Both the position numbers and the translations under genes were made by a program. The notes under the pieces are model-generated. The model saw nothing but the letters and a program-made list of their open reading frames with translations, was not told the DNA's origin and did no database searches. Below, in pieces: positions 9,885 to 17,779 of a stretch of 64,000 nucleotides of DNA. This DNA comes from Vibrio aestivus (GTDB lineage Bacteria; Pseudomonadota; Gammaproteobacteria; Enterobacterales; Vibrionaceae): contig JYJN01000126.1 in NCBI GenBank assembly GCA_003263845.1, forward strand, positions 1 through 64,000. Direction: 5' to 3'. The first letter of the stretch is position 1. Each line of letters opens with the position of its first letter.

Positions 9885-9901
9885 GGATTTAAGGAACTAT
9901 T

Positions 9902-10558
9902 ATGACCGCTGTTATTGAAAGCACGCTCAATGAAAGTCAGCCGGAAGCTCCGGTTGACACTCAAGCACCCCATGGCGGTCATGATGATCACGATCATCAT
10001 GACTATGCGGGTGACACTATCTTTGGCTTTTGGATCTACATCCTAAGTGACTGTTTGTTGTTCGGTACTCTGTTTGCAGTGTTCGCCGTATTCTCAAACA
10101 GCTTTGCTGGCATCATCGAACCGTCTGAACTGTTTAACCTATGGTTCGTGGCGGGTGGTACAGCGCTACTGCTTCTAAGTAGTTTTACCTTCGGCATGGG
10201 TATGCTGAAGGCACAGAACCGCGACATGAAAGGCATGCTCACATGGTTGGGCATTACCTTCGCGCTCGGTTTAGGCTTCCTAATCATGGAAGTGTACGAG
10301 TTCTATCACTTCAGCCAAGCGGGCGCGACGTTTGACAGTAGCGCATACTGGTCTGCGTTTTATGCATTGGTAGCGACGCATGGTTTGCACGTATTTGCTG
10401 GTTTGATTTGGATGATCGTTTTGTACTTCCACTTCAAACGCGACGGCTTTACTGAAGATAACCACGCACGTCTGTCTTGCCTGAGCTTGTTCTGGCACTT
10501 CCTAGATATTATCTGGATCTGTGTATTTAGTGTTGTTTACCTGATGGGAGTTATGTAA
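9902..10558 (+). CDS. cyoC: Quinol oxidase subunit III
   Basis: Subunit III, 218 residues, five membrane helices, with conserved TIFGFWIYILSDCLLFGTLFAVF (about 39-61; quoted parts only as landmarks GFWIYILSDC), the HGLHVFAGLIWM segment (about 160-171) and a C-terminal LFWHFLDIIWICVF helix. The N-terminus is unusually His/Asp rich (HGGHDDHDHHD at about 25-35), which could bind metal. It starts 18 bases after cyoB behind AAGGA and its TAA overlaps the cyoD ATG by one base. Confidence 0.95.
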   Translation: MTAVIESTLNESQPEAPVDTQAPHGGHDDHDHHDYAGDTIFGFWIYILSDCLLFGTLFAVFAVFSNSFAGIIEPSELFNLWFVAGGTALLLLSSFTFGMGMLKAQNRDMKGMLTWLGITFALGLGFLIMEVYEFYHFSQAGATFDSSAYWSAFYALVATHGLHVFAGLIWMIVLYFHFKRDGFTEDNHARLSCLSLFWHFLDIIWICVFSVVYLMGVM

Positions 10559-10908
10559 TGGGTCATTCTACTGGTGCTCACGGCGAAACTGGCCACGGTG
10601 GGCAAGCACATGGCAGCGTAAAAGAGTATGTGGGTGGTTTAATCTACTCCATCATTCTAACTGTTATCCCATTTGCAATGGTGATGATGGATATTGGCAG
10701 CCCGCAACTTAAAGTTGCCGTGATCATGGTGTGTGCAGTGGCACAGATCATGGTTCAACTTGTGTTCTTCTTACATATGAACACATCATCTGAACAGATG
10801 TGGAACTCCACCTCTGCGGTCTTTGTGGTCGTGATTGTGGCGATTATCCTCGTCGGTTCGTTGTGGATTATGGATCACCTGAACCACAACATGCTTATGG
10901 GTCACTAA
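10558..10908 (+). CDS. cyoD: Quinol oxidase subunit IV
   Basis: Small subunit of 116 residues with three membrane helices (about 27-47, 53-75, 85-107), including AQIMVQLVFFLHMN, the family landmark. It aids assembly of the oxidase. A His-rich cytosolic N-terminus precedes the first helix. Overlaps cyoC by one base, showing tight coupling. Confidence 0.93.
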   Translation: MGHSTGAHGETGHGGQAHGSVKEYVGGLIYSIILTVIPFAMVMMDIGSPQLKVAVIMVCAVAQIMVQLVFFLHMNTSSEQMWNSTSAVFVVVIVAIILVGSLWIMDHLNHNMLMGH

Positions 10909-10920
10909 ACGGAAGATACA

Positions 10921-11895
10921 ATGTTCAAACATTACCTCCAATTGACCAAACCTGGCATTATCCGCGGCAACTTAGTTGCCGCGGCTGCTGGCTTCTTTTT
11001 GGCCTCACAAGGCCAAATTGATTGGCAGACATTTGTGGCAGTTTGTGTTGGTACTACCTTAATTGTTGCCTCTGGTTGTGTGTTCAATAACTACGTGGAC
11101 CGCGATATCGATGCCAAGATGCAGAGAACTTGTCAGCGTGAACTGGTACAGAAAATCGTACCGGTTTCACATGCGATCAGCTTAGGCTTCGCATCTGGTT
11201 TTGTGGGTTTTGCGACGCTGTATTTTTACACGTCTTTCCTTGCGTTTGCTTTTGGTTTATTGGGCTTTGTCGTATATGTTGGCTTTTACACCCTTTACTA
11301 CAAACGACAGTCTGTTCATGGCACGCTAATCGGTGGCTTGTCCGGTGCTTGTCCACCCGTGATTGGCTACTGCGCGGTAACCAACCAATTTGACGCAGGC
11401 GCGGTTATCTTGTTTATCACGTTCTGTATCTGGCAGATCCCGCACTCTTACGCGATCGCGATCTATCGATTTAACGACTACAAAGCGGCGAATATTCCGG
11501 TCCTTCCAATTAAAGAAGGCGTAGACAAAGCGCGCACGCACATCATGGCTTACATAGTGGCATTTGCCATTGCGGCTTTAGCGTTAAGTTATCTAGGCTA
11601 TGCGGGCAGTTGGTATGCACTGGGTGTTGGCTTAGTGAGCTTGTACTGGCTGTATCTGGCGAAAGTCAGCTTCCAAAAAATGCCGACAGAGCAATGGGGC
11701 AAGCAACTTACTATTTTCTCCATCGTATCTATTATGGTGTTCTGTTTGTTGATTTCGATTGATTTCACTTCTCCAGAGTTAGTTGCACCTGAAATAGAGG
11801 CGACAAGCCAAGCAGTATTGATTTCAGAGACAATGCTTCCCGAATTTTGGTTGTTTGAATCACTGTTGTCTGAAGTCTCTACCGGGAGAAGTTAA
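10921..11895 (+). CDS. cyoE: Protoheme IX farnesyltransferase (heme O synthase)
   Basis: UbiA-type prenyltransferase that converts heme B to heme O for the CyoB active site. The first Asp-rich motif N-N-Y-V-D-R-D-I-D-A-K-M is at about residues 58-69; the second conserved loop, YAIAIYRFNDYKAANIPVLP, is at about 177-196. About nine membrane helices are visible. At 324 residues it is longer than E. coli CyoE (296) because of an additional C-terminal tail after residue about 285. It starts 12 bases after cyoD and ends one base into the SCO gene. Confidence 0.94.
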   Translation: MFKHYLQLTKPGIIRGNLVAAAAGFFLASQGQIDWQTFVAVCVGTTLIVASGCVFNNYVDRDIDAKMQRTCQRELVQKIVPVSHAISLGFASGFVGFATLYFYTSFLAFAFGLLGFVVYVGFYTLYYKRQSVHGTLIGGLSGACPPVIGYCAVTNQFDAGAVILFITFCIWQIPHSYAIAIYRFNDYKAANIPVLPIKEGVDKARTHIMAYIVAFAIAALALSYLGYAGSWYALGVGLVSLYWLYLAKVSFQKMPTEQWGKQLTIFSIVSIMVFCLLISIDFTSPELVAPEIEATSQAVLISETMLPEFWLFESLLSEVSTGRS

Positions 11896-12506
11896 TGCAA
11901 ATGAATCCTGTGAAATGGGTAATGGTCGCGGGCGCGCTAGCGCTGTCTGCGATCTTGGCACTGTATTTGGACAATATTACGGTGCCAGTGGGTGAAAAAC
12001 CTATTCAAGCCAAGGATTTAGGCGGTCAGTTTCAACTTAAAAACCTCGATGGAACGGTCGATTTGGCCGAATACGAGGGCAAAGCGGTCATCATGTATTT
12101 TGGCTACTTGAACTGCGCAGAGGTTTGCCCAACCTCAATGGGCGTGATTTCAGCCGCGCTAGGGCAAGTAGACGAAGCCCACTATGACGACGTTCAAGGT
12201 TTCTTTATCAGTGTTGATCCTGAGCGTGATGATCTGCAATCGTTACATGAGTTCGCACAGTATTTTGATCCACGCATTTTAGGCATCACTGGTACGCCTG
12301 AAGAGATCCAAGCGATGACTCGTCAGTATGGTGTTTACTATGACTTAGTGGCGATGGAGTCATCTCGACTTTCTTATACTGTCGACCATGTATCTCGATT
12401 TTACATCATCAACCCTCAAGGCGAACTCGTTGATTCTATGAGTTACGCCACCACGCCAATTGAGCTGGCTGCTCGAATTGAGCGCGCGATAACAACCAAT
12501 AATTAG
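11895..12506 (+). CDS. SCO1/SenC family copper metallochaperone
   Basis: Membrane-anchored thioredoxin-fold protein, 203 residues, with one N-terminal helix (about 8-26) and the copper-binding C-A-E-V-C-P motif at about 70-75 plus the distant His in TVDHVSRFY. SCO proteins deliver copper or reduce cysteines during assembly of heme-copper oxidases. The start overlaps the cyoE stop by one base, so it is part of the cyo transcript. SCO classically serves CuA, which this oxidase lacks, so a role at CuB or in redox homeostasis is the inference. Confidence 0.9.
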   Translation: MQMNPVKWVMVAGALALSAILALYLDNITVPVGEKPIQAKDLGGQFQLKNLDGTVDLAEYEGKAVIMYFGYLNCAEVCPTSMGVISAALGQVDEAHYDDVQGFFISVDPERDDLQSLHEFAQYFDPRILGITGTPEEIQAMTRQYGVYYDLVAMESSRLSYTVDHVSRFYIINPQGELVDSMSYATTPIELAARIERAITTNN

Positions 12507-12561
12507 TATTTCTTAAAGTACAAACCGTTCCAAAACCAATTATTTAGAAATGAGGTCATCA

Positions 12562-13149
12562 ATGAAACTCAAATCTCTTAGTTTGCTGGCTGCAGCGATT
12601 CTAATGTCTCAAGCTGCGAACGCTCATCATCACGGTGACCATAGTGAACATGCAGACCACAGTGAACACGCAGACCACAGCGAACATGCAAACCACAGTG
12701 ATCATGAGAAACACAGCCACCACCATGAACATGCTCATCATGGAAGTAACAGCGAGTTCAAAGGTGAAAGCCAGTCGATAAGTGACGCAATTACCATTGA
12801 AGATGCGCGCGCGAAAGCGACGATCCCTGGCGTTAAAGTGGGCGCGGGATACCTAACCATCGTAAACGAAAGCGATGAAACACTGCGCCTAACAGAAGCG
12901 AAAACCACGGTTGCTCAGCACACTGAGATCCATCGCATGTTCATGCGCGATAGCAAAATGGCAATGCGCAAAGTGGACTATGTTGAAATTGAAGCAAATG
13001 AAAAGTTTTACTTGAAGCCGGGTGGCTATCATTTGATGTTTATGATGCTTAATCAACGTTTAACGGACGGTGAAAACATTGAGGTAGAGTTGGTGTTTGA
13101 TAATGGCACAACTGCGACTATCGACATGCCAGTGATCAAAGCGGATTAA
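12562..13149 (+). CDS. Periplasmic copper chaperone PCuAC with His-rich repeat leader
   Basis: Exported copper-binding protein of 195 residues. The start at 12562 is chosen because GAGGT lies 7 bases upstream; an in-frame ATG at 12550 is too close to that site. A signal peptide (KSLSLLAAAILMSQAANA) is followed by a His-rich segment built on four copies of D-H-S-E-H-A (about residues 26-49) and then a PCuAC (DUF461) domain with the ligand pattern H-x-M: TEIHRMFMRDSKM at about 122-134 and GGYHLMFM at about 158-165. It probably hands Cu(I) to SCO or the oxidase. Confidence 0.9.
   Translation: MKLKSLSLLAAAILMSQAANAHHHGDHSEHADHSEHADHSEHANHSDHEKHSHHHEHAHHGSNSEFKGESQSISDAITIEDARAKATIPGVKVGAGYLTIVNESDETLRLTEAKTTVAQHTEIHRMFMRDSKMAMRKVDYVEIEANEKFYLKPGGYHLMFMMLNQRLTDGENIEVELVFDNGTTATIDMPVIKAD
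12637..12708 (+). repeat. Four 18-bp tandem repeats encoding a His-rich hexapeptide
   Basis: Four consecutive 18-base units (12637-12654, 12655-12672, 12673-12690, 12691-12708) that encode DHSEHA, DHSEHA, DHSEHA and NHSDHE. The copies differ mainly at third codon positions, so the peptide is held by selection while the DNA has drifted. Confidence 0.85.
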
Positions 13150-13186
13150 TACGGCTAAACAGCAAACTGAGATAAGAGGTATCGGT

Positions 13187-13737
13187 ATGAAAGGGTTAGC
13201 AGGCTTTATGTTCGGGAGAATGCCTTTCCAGAAAACAGCAGTCTCAAGCGTTATTGTAAGCACAGTGATGAGCACTCCAGTGTTGGCGAATCAAGAAGCT
13301 GCGCCAGTGCGAACCTCAATGGATACCATCTCGGAAGAGCGAAGTGTTCCTTGTTCGGTTGAACTTAGGGACTTAGCGTCTAAAACCCTCAAGCAAAACC
13401 CGCATCGCATGTTGCTTATGGTGACTCAGACAGCGACAAGCATATGTTCAATGCACTTGCAGTAGCAGAGTACCGAGACCGCGGAAGCCACGTTACTTTT
13501 CATGGAGTTGTGAATTCTCAAGGGCGCTGCGATACTTCTGTTACCGAAAGTTTTGTCTTGCAAACGTCTTGTTCAGACGCGCGTCATGAGGCGTTCAGCA
13601 AGTGGGACTTTCAGGGCAAGCTGAACCAAAACACTATGGTGTTATCGAGCAAGCGTGTGGAAGGTAAGCAAGCCTTCCTCACTGATCAGTTTGGCTTGCT
13701 TTGTTTGGTTACAACCAGACAAGTGGTTTCAAGTTAA
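13187..13737 (+). CDS. Exported protein of unknown function (one-base frame break)
   Basis: I do not recognise this family. A signal peptide is visible (about residues 12-34, ending S-T-P-V-L-A-N). The first frame stops at 13465 after switching into nonsense, while another frame from about 13423 gives D-S-D-S-D-K-H-M-F-N-A-L-A-V-A-E-Y and continues to 13737. Adding one base near 13422 joins them into 183 residues containing at least three cysteines (PCSVEL, GRCDTS, TSCSDA). It is the last gene of the cyo/SCO/PCuAC run, 37 bases after PCuAC with GATAAGAGGT upstream, and is followed by a terminator, so it is probably co-transcribed with the copper genes. Confidence 0.6.
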
Positions 13738-13767
13738 GCGCAGTGCTTAACTAAAATTTTATTGTTG

Positions 13768-13796
13768 AAAGGCCTAGCGGTTGCTAGGCCTTTTTT
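13768..13796 (+). terminator. Rho-independent terminator of the cyo operon
   Basis: Stem AAAGGCCTAGC/GCTAGGCCTTT with loop GGTT, then a T-run. Ends the long operon that began at cyoA. Confidence 0.9.
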
Positions 13797-13951
13797 GTGC
13801 CTTACACCGCGACGAGGATGGAGTTATCTCGTACTCGATAAAATGGATGAATGATCTGCGTTAACTGCGCGTAATCATTGGCTAATTCACAGAACATCGA
13901 AATTATATAGATGCCCTCTGTCGTTAAATCTAGAAATATGATAAATCAATA

Positions 13952-13969
13952 AATAACTGATGAGTTATT
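13952..13969. promoter_or_regulatory. Inverted repeat upstream of the response regulator gene
   Basis: Arms AATAACT and AGTTATT around GATG, 28 bases before the response regulator ATG. It could be an operator or an untranslated-region hairpin. It does not match the TTTGTAA palindromes found near the PTS gene. Confidence 0.35.
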
Positions 13970-13996
13970 AGTTTCTAAATAGGTATAGGTGCTGGA

Positions 13997-14695
13997 ATGG
14001 ACGACAAAATTATCCTCATTGTTGATGACAACCAAGAAATTTTGGATGCCTTAAGCGAGTATTTAGAACGAGCAAACTTTGCAGTAAAGACTGCCACAGA
14101 TGGTAGCCATATGTGGAAGATCTTAGAGTCCACGACACCCGATTTAATCATTTTGGACATCATGTTGCCCGGCGATGATGGGTTAACCTTGTGTCAAAAG
14201 CTGCGAACCACTTCTCAGGTGCCTATCATCATGCTGACTGCCGTGACCGATGATGCCGACCGAATTGCGGGATTAGAGATTGGCGCAGATGATTACATCA
14301 CCAAATCTTTCAATCCGCGAGAGCTGCTCGCGCGTATTAAAGCACTGCTCAGACGTTCCAATTACACCACGGATAACTCCTCTCGCTTTGTCGAGTTTAT
14401 GGGGTGGAAGTTTGATACTTTGAAACGTAATTTACTTGGTTCTCAAGGTGAGGTTGTTGCTTTATCAGGCGCAGACTACAACTTGCTGACGTTGATGTTG
14501 AGCTCTCCAAATCGTTTACTGAGCCGTAATGATATAGCTCAAGCGCTTTGGGGACGCGATGCCGAGCCACTAGAACGAGGCATCGACGTTCAGATTAGCC
14601 GGCTTAGAAAGCAGATTGGGGATCATGACCGAAGCGTGATAATGAGCCTGAGAAATCAAGGTTACATGTTTGTCTTAGATTCAGCGGTTAACTGA
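13997..14695 (+). CDS. OmpR family response regulator
   Basis: A 232-residue two-component regulator: receiver domain with acidic pair DDN at about 10-12, phospho-acceptor Asp in LIILDIMLPG (about residue 54), the conserved Thr in MLTA (about 82) and Lys in YITKSFNP (about 104), then a winged-helix DNA-binding domain (about 135-229) ending RLRKQIGD and LRNQGYMF. Its stop is two bases before the kinase ATG, so the two are coupled. Likely targets are inferred from context: the sugar-binding protein gene of its own operon and the adjacent PTS gene. Confidence 0.9.
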   Translation: MDDKIILIVDDNQEILDALSEYLERANFAVKTATDGSHMWKILESTTPDLIILDIMLPGDDGLTLCQKLRTTSQVPIIMLTAVTDDADRIAGLEIGADDYITKSFNPRELLARIKALLRRSNYTTDNSSRFVEFMGWKFDTLKRNLLGSQGEVVALSGADYNLLTLMLSSPNRLLSRNDIAQALWGRDAEPLERGIDVQISRLRKQIGDHDRSVIMSLRNQGYMFVLDSAVN

Positions 14696-14696
14696 T

Positions 14697-16130
14697 ATGT
14701 TTGCTAAAGCGCCGTTCCAGTCAATGGTATCTCGTATCACTTTCTCGATGCTGGCGGTGATTGTAGTGGCCGAAGTATTTGTTGGTGCTATTTGGTATAC
14801 CAGTAACGCAGAATCCAAGAAAGAGTCAGCATGGAATGCGATGTCGGCCATCACCACATCCGCATCCGACACGATTAATTATTTTGTCGACTTACCGACA
14901 AGCTATCGCCATTTAGTGTTGCAGCAGCTACGCAATATGGGCGGCACGCGATTTTTTATTTCGATTAACAGCCATCACCTTGATGTTCAGTCACTCGAAA
15001 ATTACACCCTAGTGGAAGGAATTGAGCAGCAATCGATCCAACTACTGCAACAGAAAATGAAGTACCCCAAAGAGTCGTCATTGGTGATTACCCACCGTGA
15101 AGATTTGGTGGTGTTTGACTCAGAGATCAAGCTCGATGAGTTGCCTGCGCTGTGGAAAGATTACAGCTTGGTTTTAGGGGATTTGGATCTCCCGATTGTG
15201 GTGATTCAAACCAAGCTAGATGATGGTTGGCTTTACATGGCGACGGTTTTGCCACTCTCGTACAACTCACTGACGAACGTTATCTTTGAAACCAAGCAGT
15301 TGGTATTCCTTGTTATCGCAACTATTTTGCTGCTTGGTGTGGCTTACATTGTCGCGCAGAAAGAGGTGCGCCCATTCCGTTCATTGGCACGCTCGGCGTC
15401 GTTGATGAGCGCGCGTATGGAAGTCGAACCTATCGAAGAAGAGGGCAGTGTTGAAACTCGAGCCGCCATCCATGCTTTCAACAAAATGAACCAAAGGATC
15501 AAGTCTTATTTGCGCGATCGAGAGCTGTTCTTTAACGCTGTTTCCCATGACATCAAGACGCCTTTGGCTTGTTTGAAATTGCGCACAGAAATGCTGGATG
15601 ATGATCAAGCAAGGCTGCGATTCGAAAAGCTTCTTAATGACATGGAACTGATGCTTGATGGTGCCCTTCAGTGTTTAAAGGATGAGGGTATCCATGAGGA
15701 TCTCGACTGGGTGAACCTTGAAGAAGTCATTATTCAAAGTGCCGAATTACACAATCGGGAAGAGCATCGTGTGCAGGTGTCAGTTCAGGGCAATGTTGTG
15801 ATTTTTGGTCGCCCTTTGTCGATTCGCCGATGTATCGCTAACTTGATGGAGAACGGGATCAAATATGGTGACTACGTGGATGTGGAGGCTTCGTATCATA
15901 AAGGCGTCGCCACCATCATATTCAAAGATTATGGAGAGGGCGTGCCTGAAGATAAGTTTGAGGACATTTTCAAACCCTATACTCGTCTTGATAATGAGTC
16001 TACACCAGGCAGCGGTTTAGGTTTGGCCATTGCTAGAACCATAGCCAGAACGCACGGTGGCGATATCACGATGTCTAACGATGAAGAGCAAGGCCTAATC
16101 GTGAACCTAACTTTAGAGAGTGCTCAATGA
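14697..16130 (+). CDS. Sensor histidine kinase
   Basis: Inner-membrane sensor of 477 residues. Two membrane helices (about 13-33 and 198-220) frame a periplasmic domain of about 165 residues without an obvious known fold. A HAMP-like linker follows, then the phospho-acceptor His in A-V-S-H-D-I-K-T-P-L (about 281-290), the N-box L-M-E-N-G-I-K-Y-G, the D-Y-G-E-G-V-P loop and G-S-G-L-G-L-A-I. The gene overlaps the downstream binding-protein gene by ATGA. By analogy to kinases that read a periplasmic binding protein, the domain may contact that protein; this is inference. Confidence 0.9.
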   Translation: MFAKAPFQSMVSRITFSMLAVIVVAEVFVGAIWYTSNAESKKESAWNAMSAITTSASDTINYFVDLPTSYRHLVLQQLRNMGGTRFFISINSHHLDVQSLENYTLVEGIEQQSIQLLQQKMKYPKESSLVITHREDLVVFDSEIKLDELPALWKDYSLVLGDLDLPIVVIQTKLDDGWLYMATVLPLSYNSLTNVIFETKQLVFLVIATILLLGVAYIVAQKEVRPFRSLARSASLMSARMEVEPIEEEGSVETRAAIHAFNKMNQRIKSYLRDRELFFNAVSHDIKTPLACLKLRTEMLDDDQARLRFEKLLNDMELMLDGALQCLKDEGIHEDLDWVNLEEVIIQSAELHNREEHRVQVSVQGNVVIFGRPLSIRRCIANLMENGIKYGDYVDVEASYHKGVATIIFKDYGEGVPEDKFEDIFKPYTRLDNESTPGSGLGLAIARTIARTHGGDITMSNDEEQGLIVNLTLESAQ

Positions 16131-17386
16131 GAATACTTAAGGCAATGCTGGCTTTGATGTTGACGTCTGGTTTAGCTTCTGGTCTCCCTTCAACGGCTTT
16201 TGCAGAGGAGGTCGAGTTCTTACATTGGTGGACATCGAAAGGAGAGCTTGAGGCCTTATCGGTCATTGAGGGAAGCTTTGATAAAACACCGCACCGACTT
16301 CACAGTGACCCGATTGTGGGTGGCGGTGGTGCAGCGGCAAAGACGACTTTGCAGTTTCGCGCTATTGCGGGTAACCCGCCGCATATGGCCATTGATGGAA
16401 GGCCCGGCAATTTCTTCTTGGGCGGCACTAGGCTTTCTGGTGGATTTGGATGAAGTTGCAGCCCACCAGCAGTGGGACAACTTGTTATACAGCGATATTC
16501 GAAATATTAACCGCTACAAGCAGAGTTATGTTGCTATTCCGATGAACATTCATCGTCTCAATTGGATGTGGATTAATCACGATGTACTCGCTAAGCATAA
16601 GGTTGAGATCCCTAGTGATTGGGAATCTCTGATTCAAGGGCTAGAACAGCTCAAACAGGCAGGTGTTAAACCTATCGCTTTGGGTAATGACCAATGGCAA
16701 ATCGTACAACTGTTCGAAAATATTGCGTTTGGTGTTGGCGGCCCAGATTATTATGTGGATGCGTTTGTGAACCTCAATCCTGAAGCATTAAACAGCGACA
16801 CCACAAAGCAGGTGTTTGAGCGATTTCGTCAGATAAGCCAAATCGCGGGCTCTCCATTGCCCACCATGCGTTGGGATGAAGGGGTCGAAGCTTTGATGCG
16901 TGGTGATCATGCGTTTCAGTTTACTGGTGACTGGGCATTGGGTGAGATCCTTTATCATCACAATGATGTGCCTAAGCATATTCGCTGTGCGCCGTTTCCT
17001 TCTACCGAGTCCGGTTTTATCTACAACTCAGACAGCTTAGTTTTCTTCCGTCACTTCGATTCCAAACGCCCGTCGGGGATGGATGTGGTTTCAGAGTTAA
17101 GTTCACCTGAGTTCTTGCTAGAACTGAATCGACGCAAAGGCAGTATTCCGGCCCAGAAGAACATTCCGATTGATTCTTTGTCGAGTTGCCAAAAGCAATC
17201 TTACGCCGATTATCAAAAGGCGATTGAGCAAGGCGCTGCCATTCCAAGCATCGTGGATTCGATGGCAGTGGACCCGATCGTACAAAATGCGGTGGCGAGC
17301 GAGTGTATCGTTATTTCTCTGATGATTCCGTTGAACCTGATACGGTTGTTGTACGTTTAATGGGAATTCGAGTAAGAACGCCGTAG
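16127..17386 (+). CDS. Sugar-type ABC solute-binding protein, orphan (two frame breaks)
   Basis: Periplasmic family-1 solute-binding protein. A signal peptide (LALMLTSGLASGLPSTAFA) precedes V-E-F-L-H-W-W-T-S, the usual start of mature sugar-binding proteins; RWDEGVEALMRGDHAFQFTGDW (landmark MRGDHAFQFTGDW) is the family motif near the C-terminal lobe. The frame breaks near 16390-16394 (one extra base after MAI, then MEGPAISSWAALGF) and again near 17298-17302 (one lost base, then V-Y-R-Y-F-S-D-D-S to a stop at 17386); corrected length 419 residues. No ABC permease or ATPase is nearby. The ATG overlaps the kinase stop, so it is probably a sensing partner for the kinase. Confidence 0.82.
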
Positions 17387-17416
17387 GGCTAGGTTACAGG
17401 GAGTGGCTTTATTGGA

Positions 17417-17439
17417 TTTGTAACGACTTTACTTACAAA
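17417..17439. promoter_or_regulatory. Palindromic operator-like site 1
   Basis: Arms TTTGTAAC and CTTACAAA separated by 7 bases, one mismatch to perfect dyad symmetry. Same arms and spacing as the site at 17673, which argues against chance. It lies just after the solute-binding protein gene. Confidence 0.6.
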
Positions 17440-17575
17440 AAGGCTACAAACCGACAAACGACTTATAGCGTCAATTCGGTAATATCAAACTGCATCCTGA
17501 TATCCCCAAGTCACCTCAAGATGTGTTTGTGCATCTCGAAGTCTGGGGAAAAGAGAAGCCACCCCCTACAACTCC

Positions 17576-17607
17576 AAAGGGCACCGATTTTCGGTGCCCT
17601 TTTTTTG
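17576..17607 (+). terminator. Rho-independent terminator
   Basis: Stem GGGCACCGA/TCGGTGCCC with loop TTT followed by eight Ts. Ends the regulator-kinase-binding protein operon. Confidence 0.92.
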
Positions 17608-17672
17608 TCTTTTGTACTACATAACTCTTTGACTATTATTACTTTCTTAATTCATTGCACAATAAATTCGTG

Positions 17673-17695
17673 TTTGTAAGCAGTCTACTTACAAA
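17673..17695. promoter_or_regulatory. Palindromic operator-like site 2
   Basis: Perfect inverted repeat TTTGTAAG-N7-CTTACAAA, 85 bases before the PTS start codon and therefore in promoter range. It shares arm sequence and 7-base spacing with site 1; a lone half-site TTTGTAAC follows at 17706. The binding protein is unknown; the adjacent response regulator is the first candidate. Confidence 0.65.
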
Positions 17696-17779
17696 TCGAT
17701 AGCCATTTGTAACCTTTAGCTTTTTGCCTAGTGATAGTTTAAGCATGCCACAACGTGAAATGTATAAAGGAATCTAACT

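Larger units (their letters stand above)
17387..17779. other. Regulatory gap before the PTS gene
   Basis: This 393-bp stretch has no gene. It contains, in order, a TTTGTAA-type palindrome, a strong terminator for the upstream operon, a second palindrome of the same kind, a further half-site TTTGTAAC at 17706-17713, and the AAAGGA ribosome site of the PTS gene. The elements are listed separately. Confidence 0.7.
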
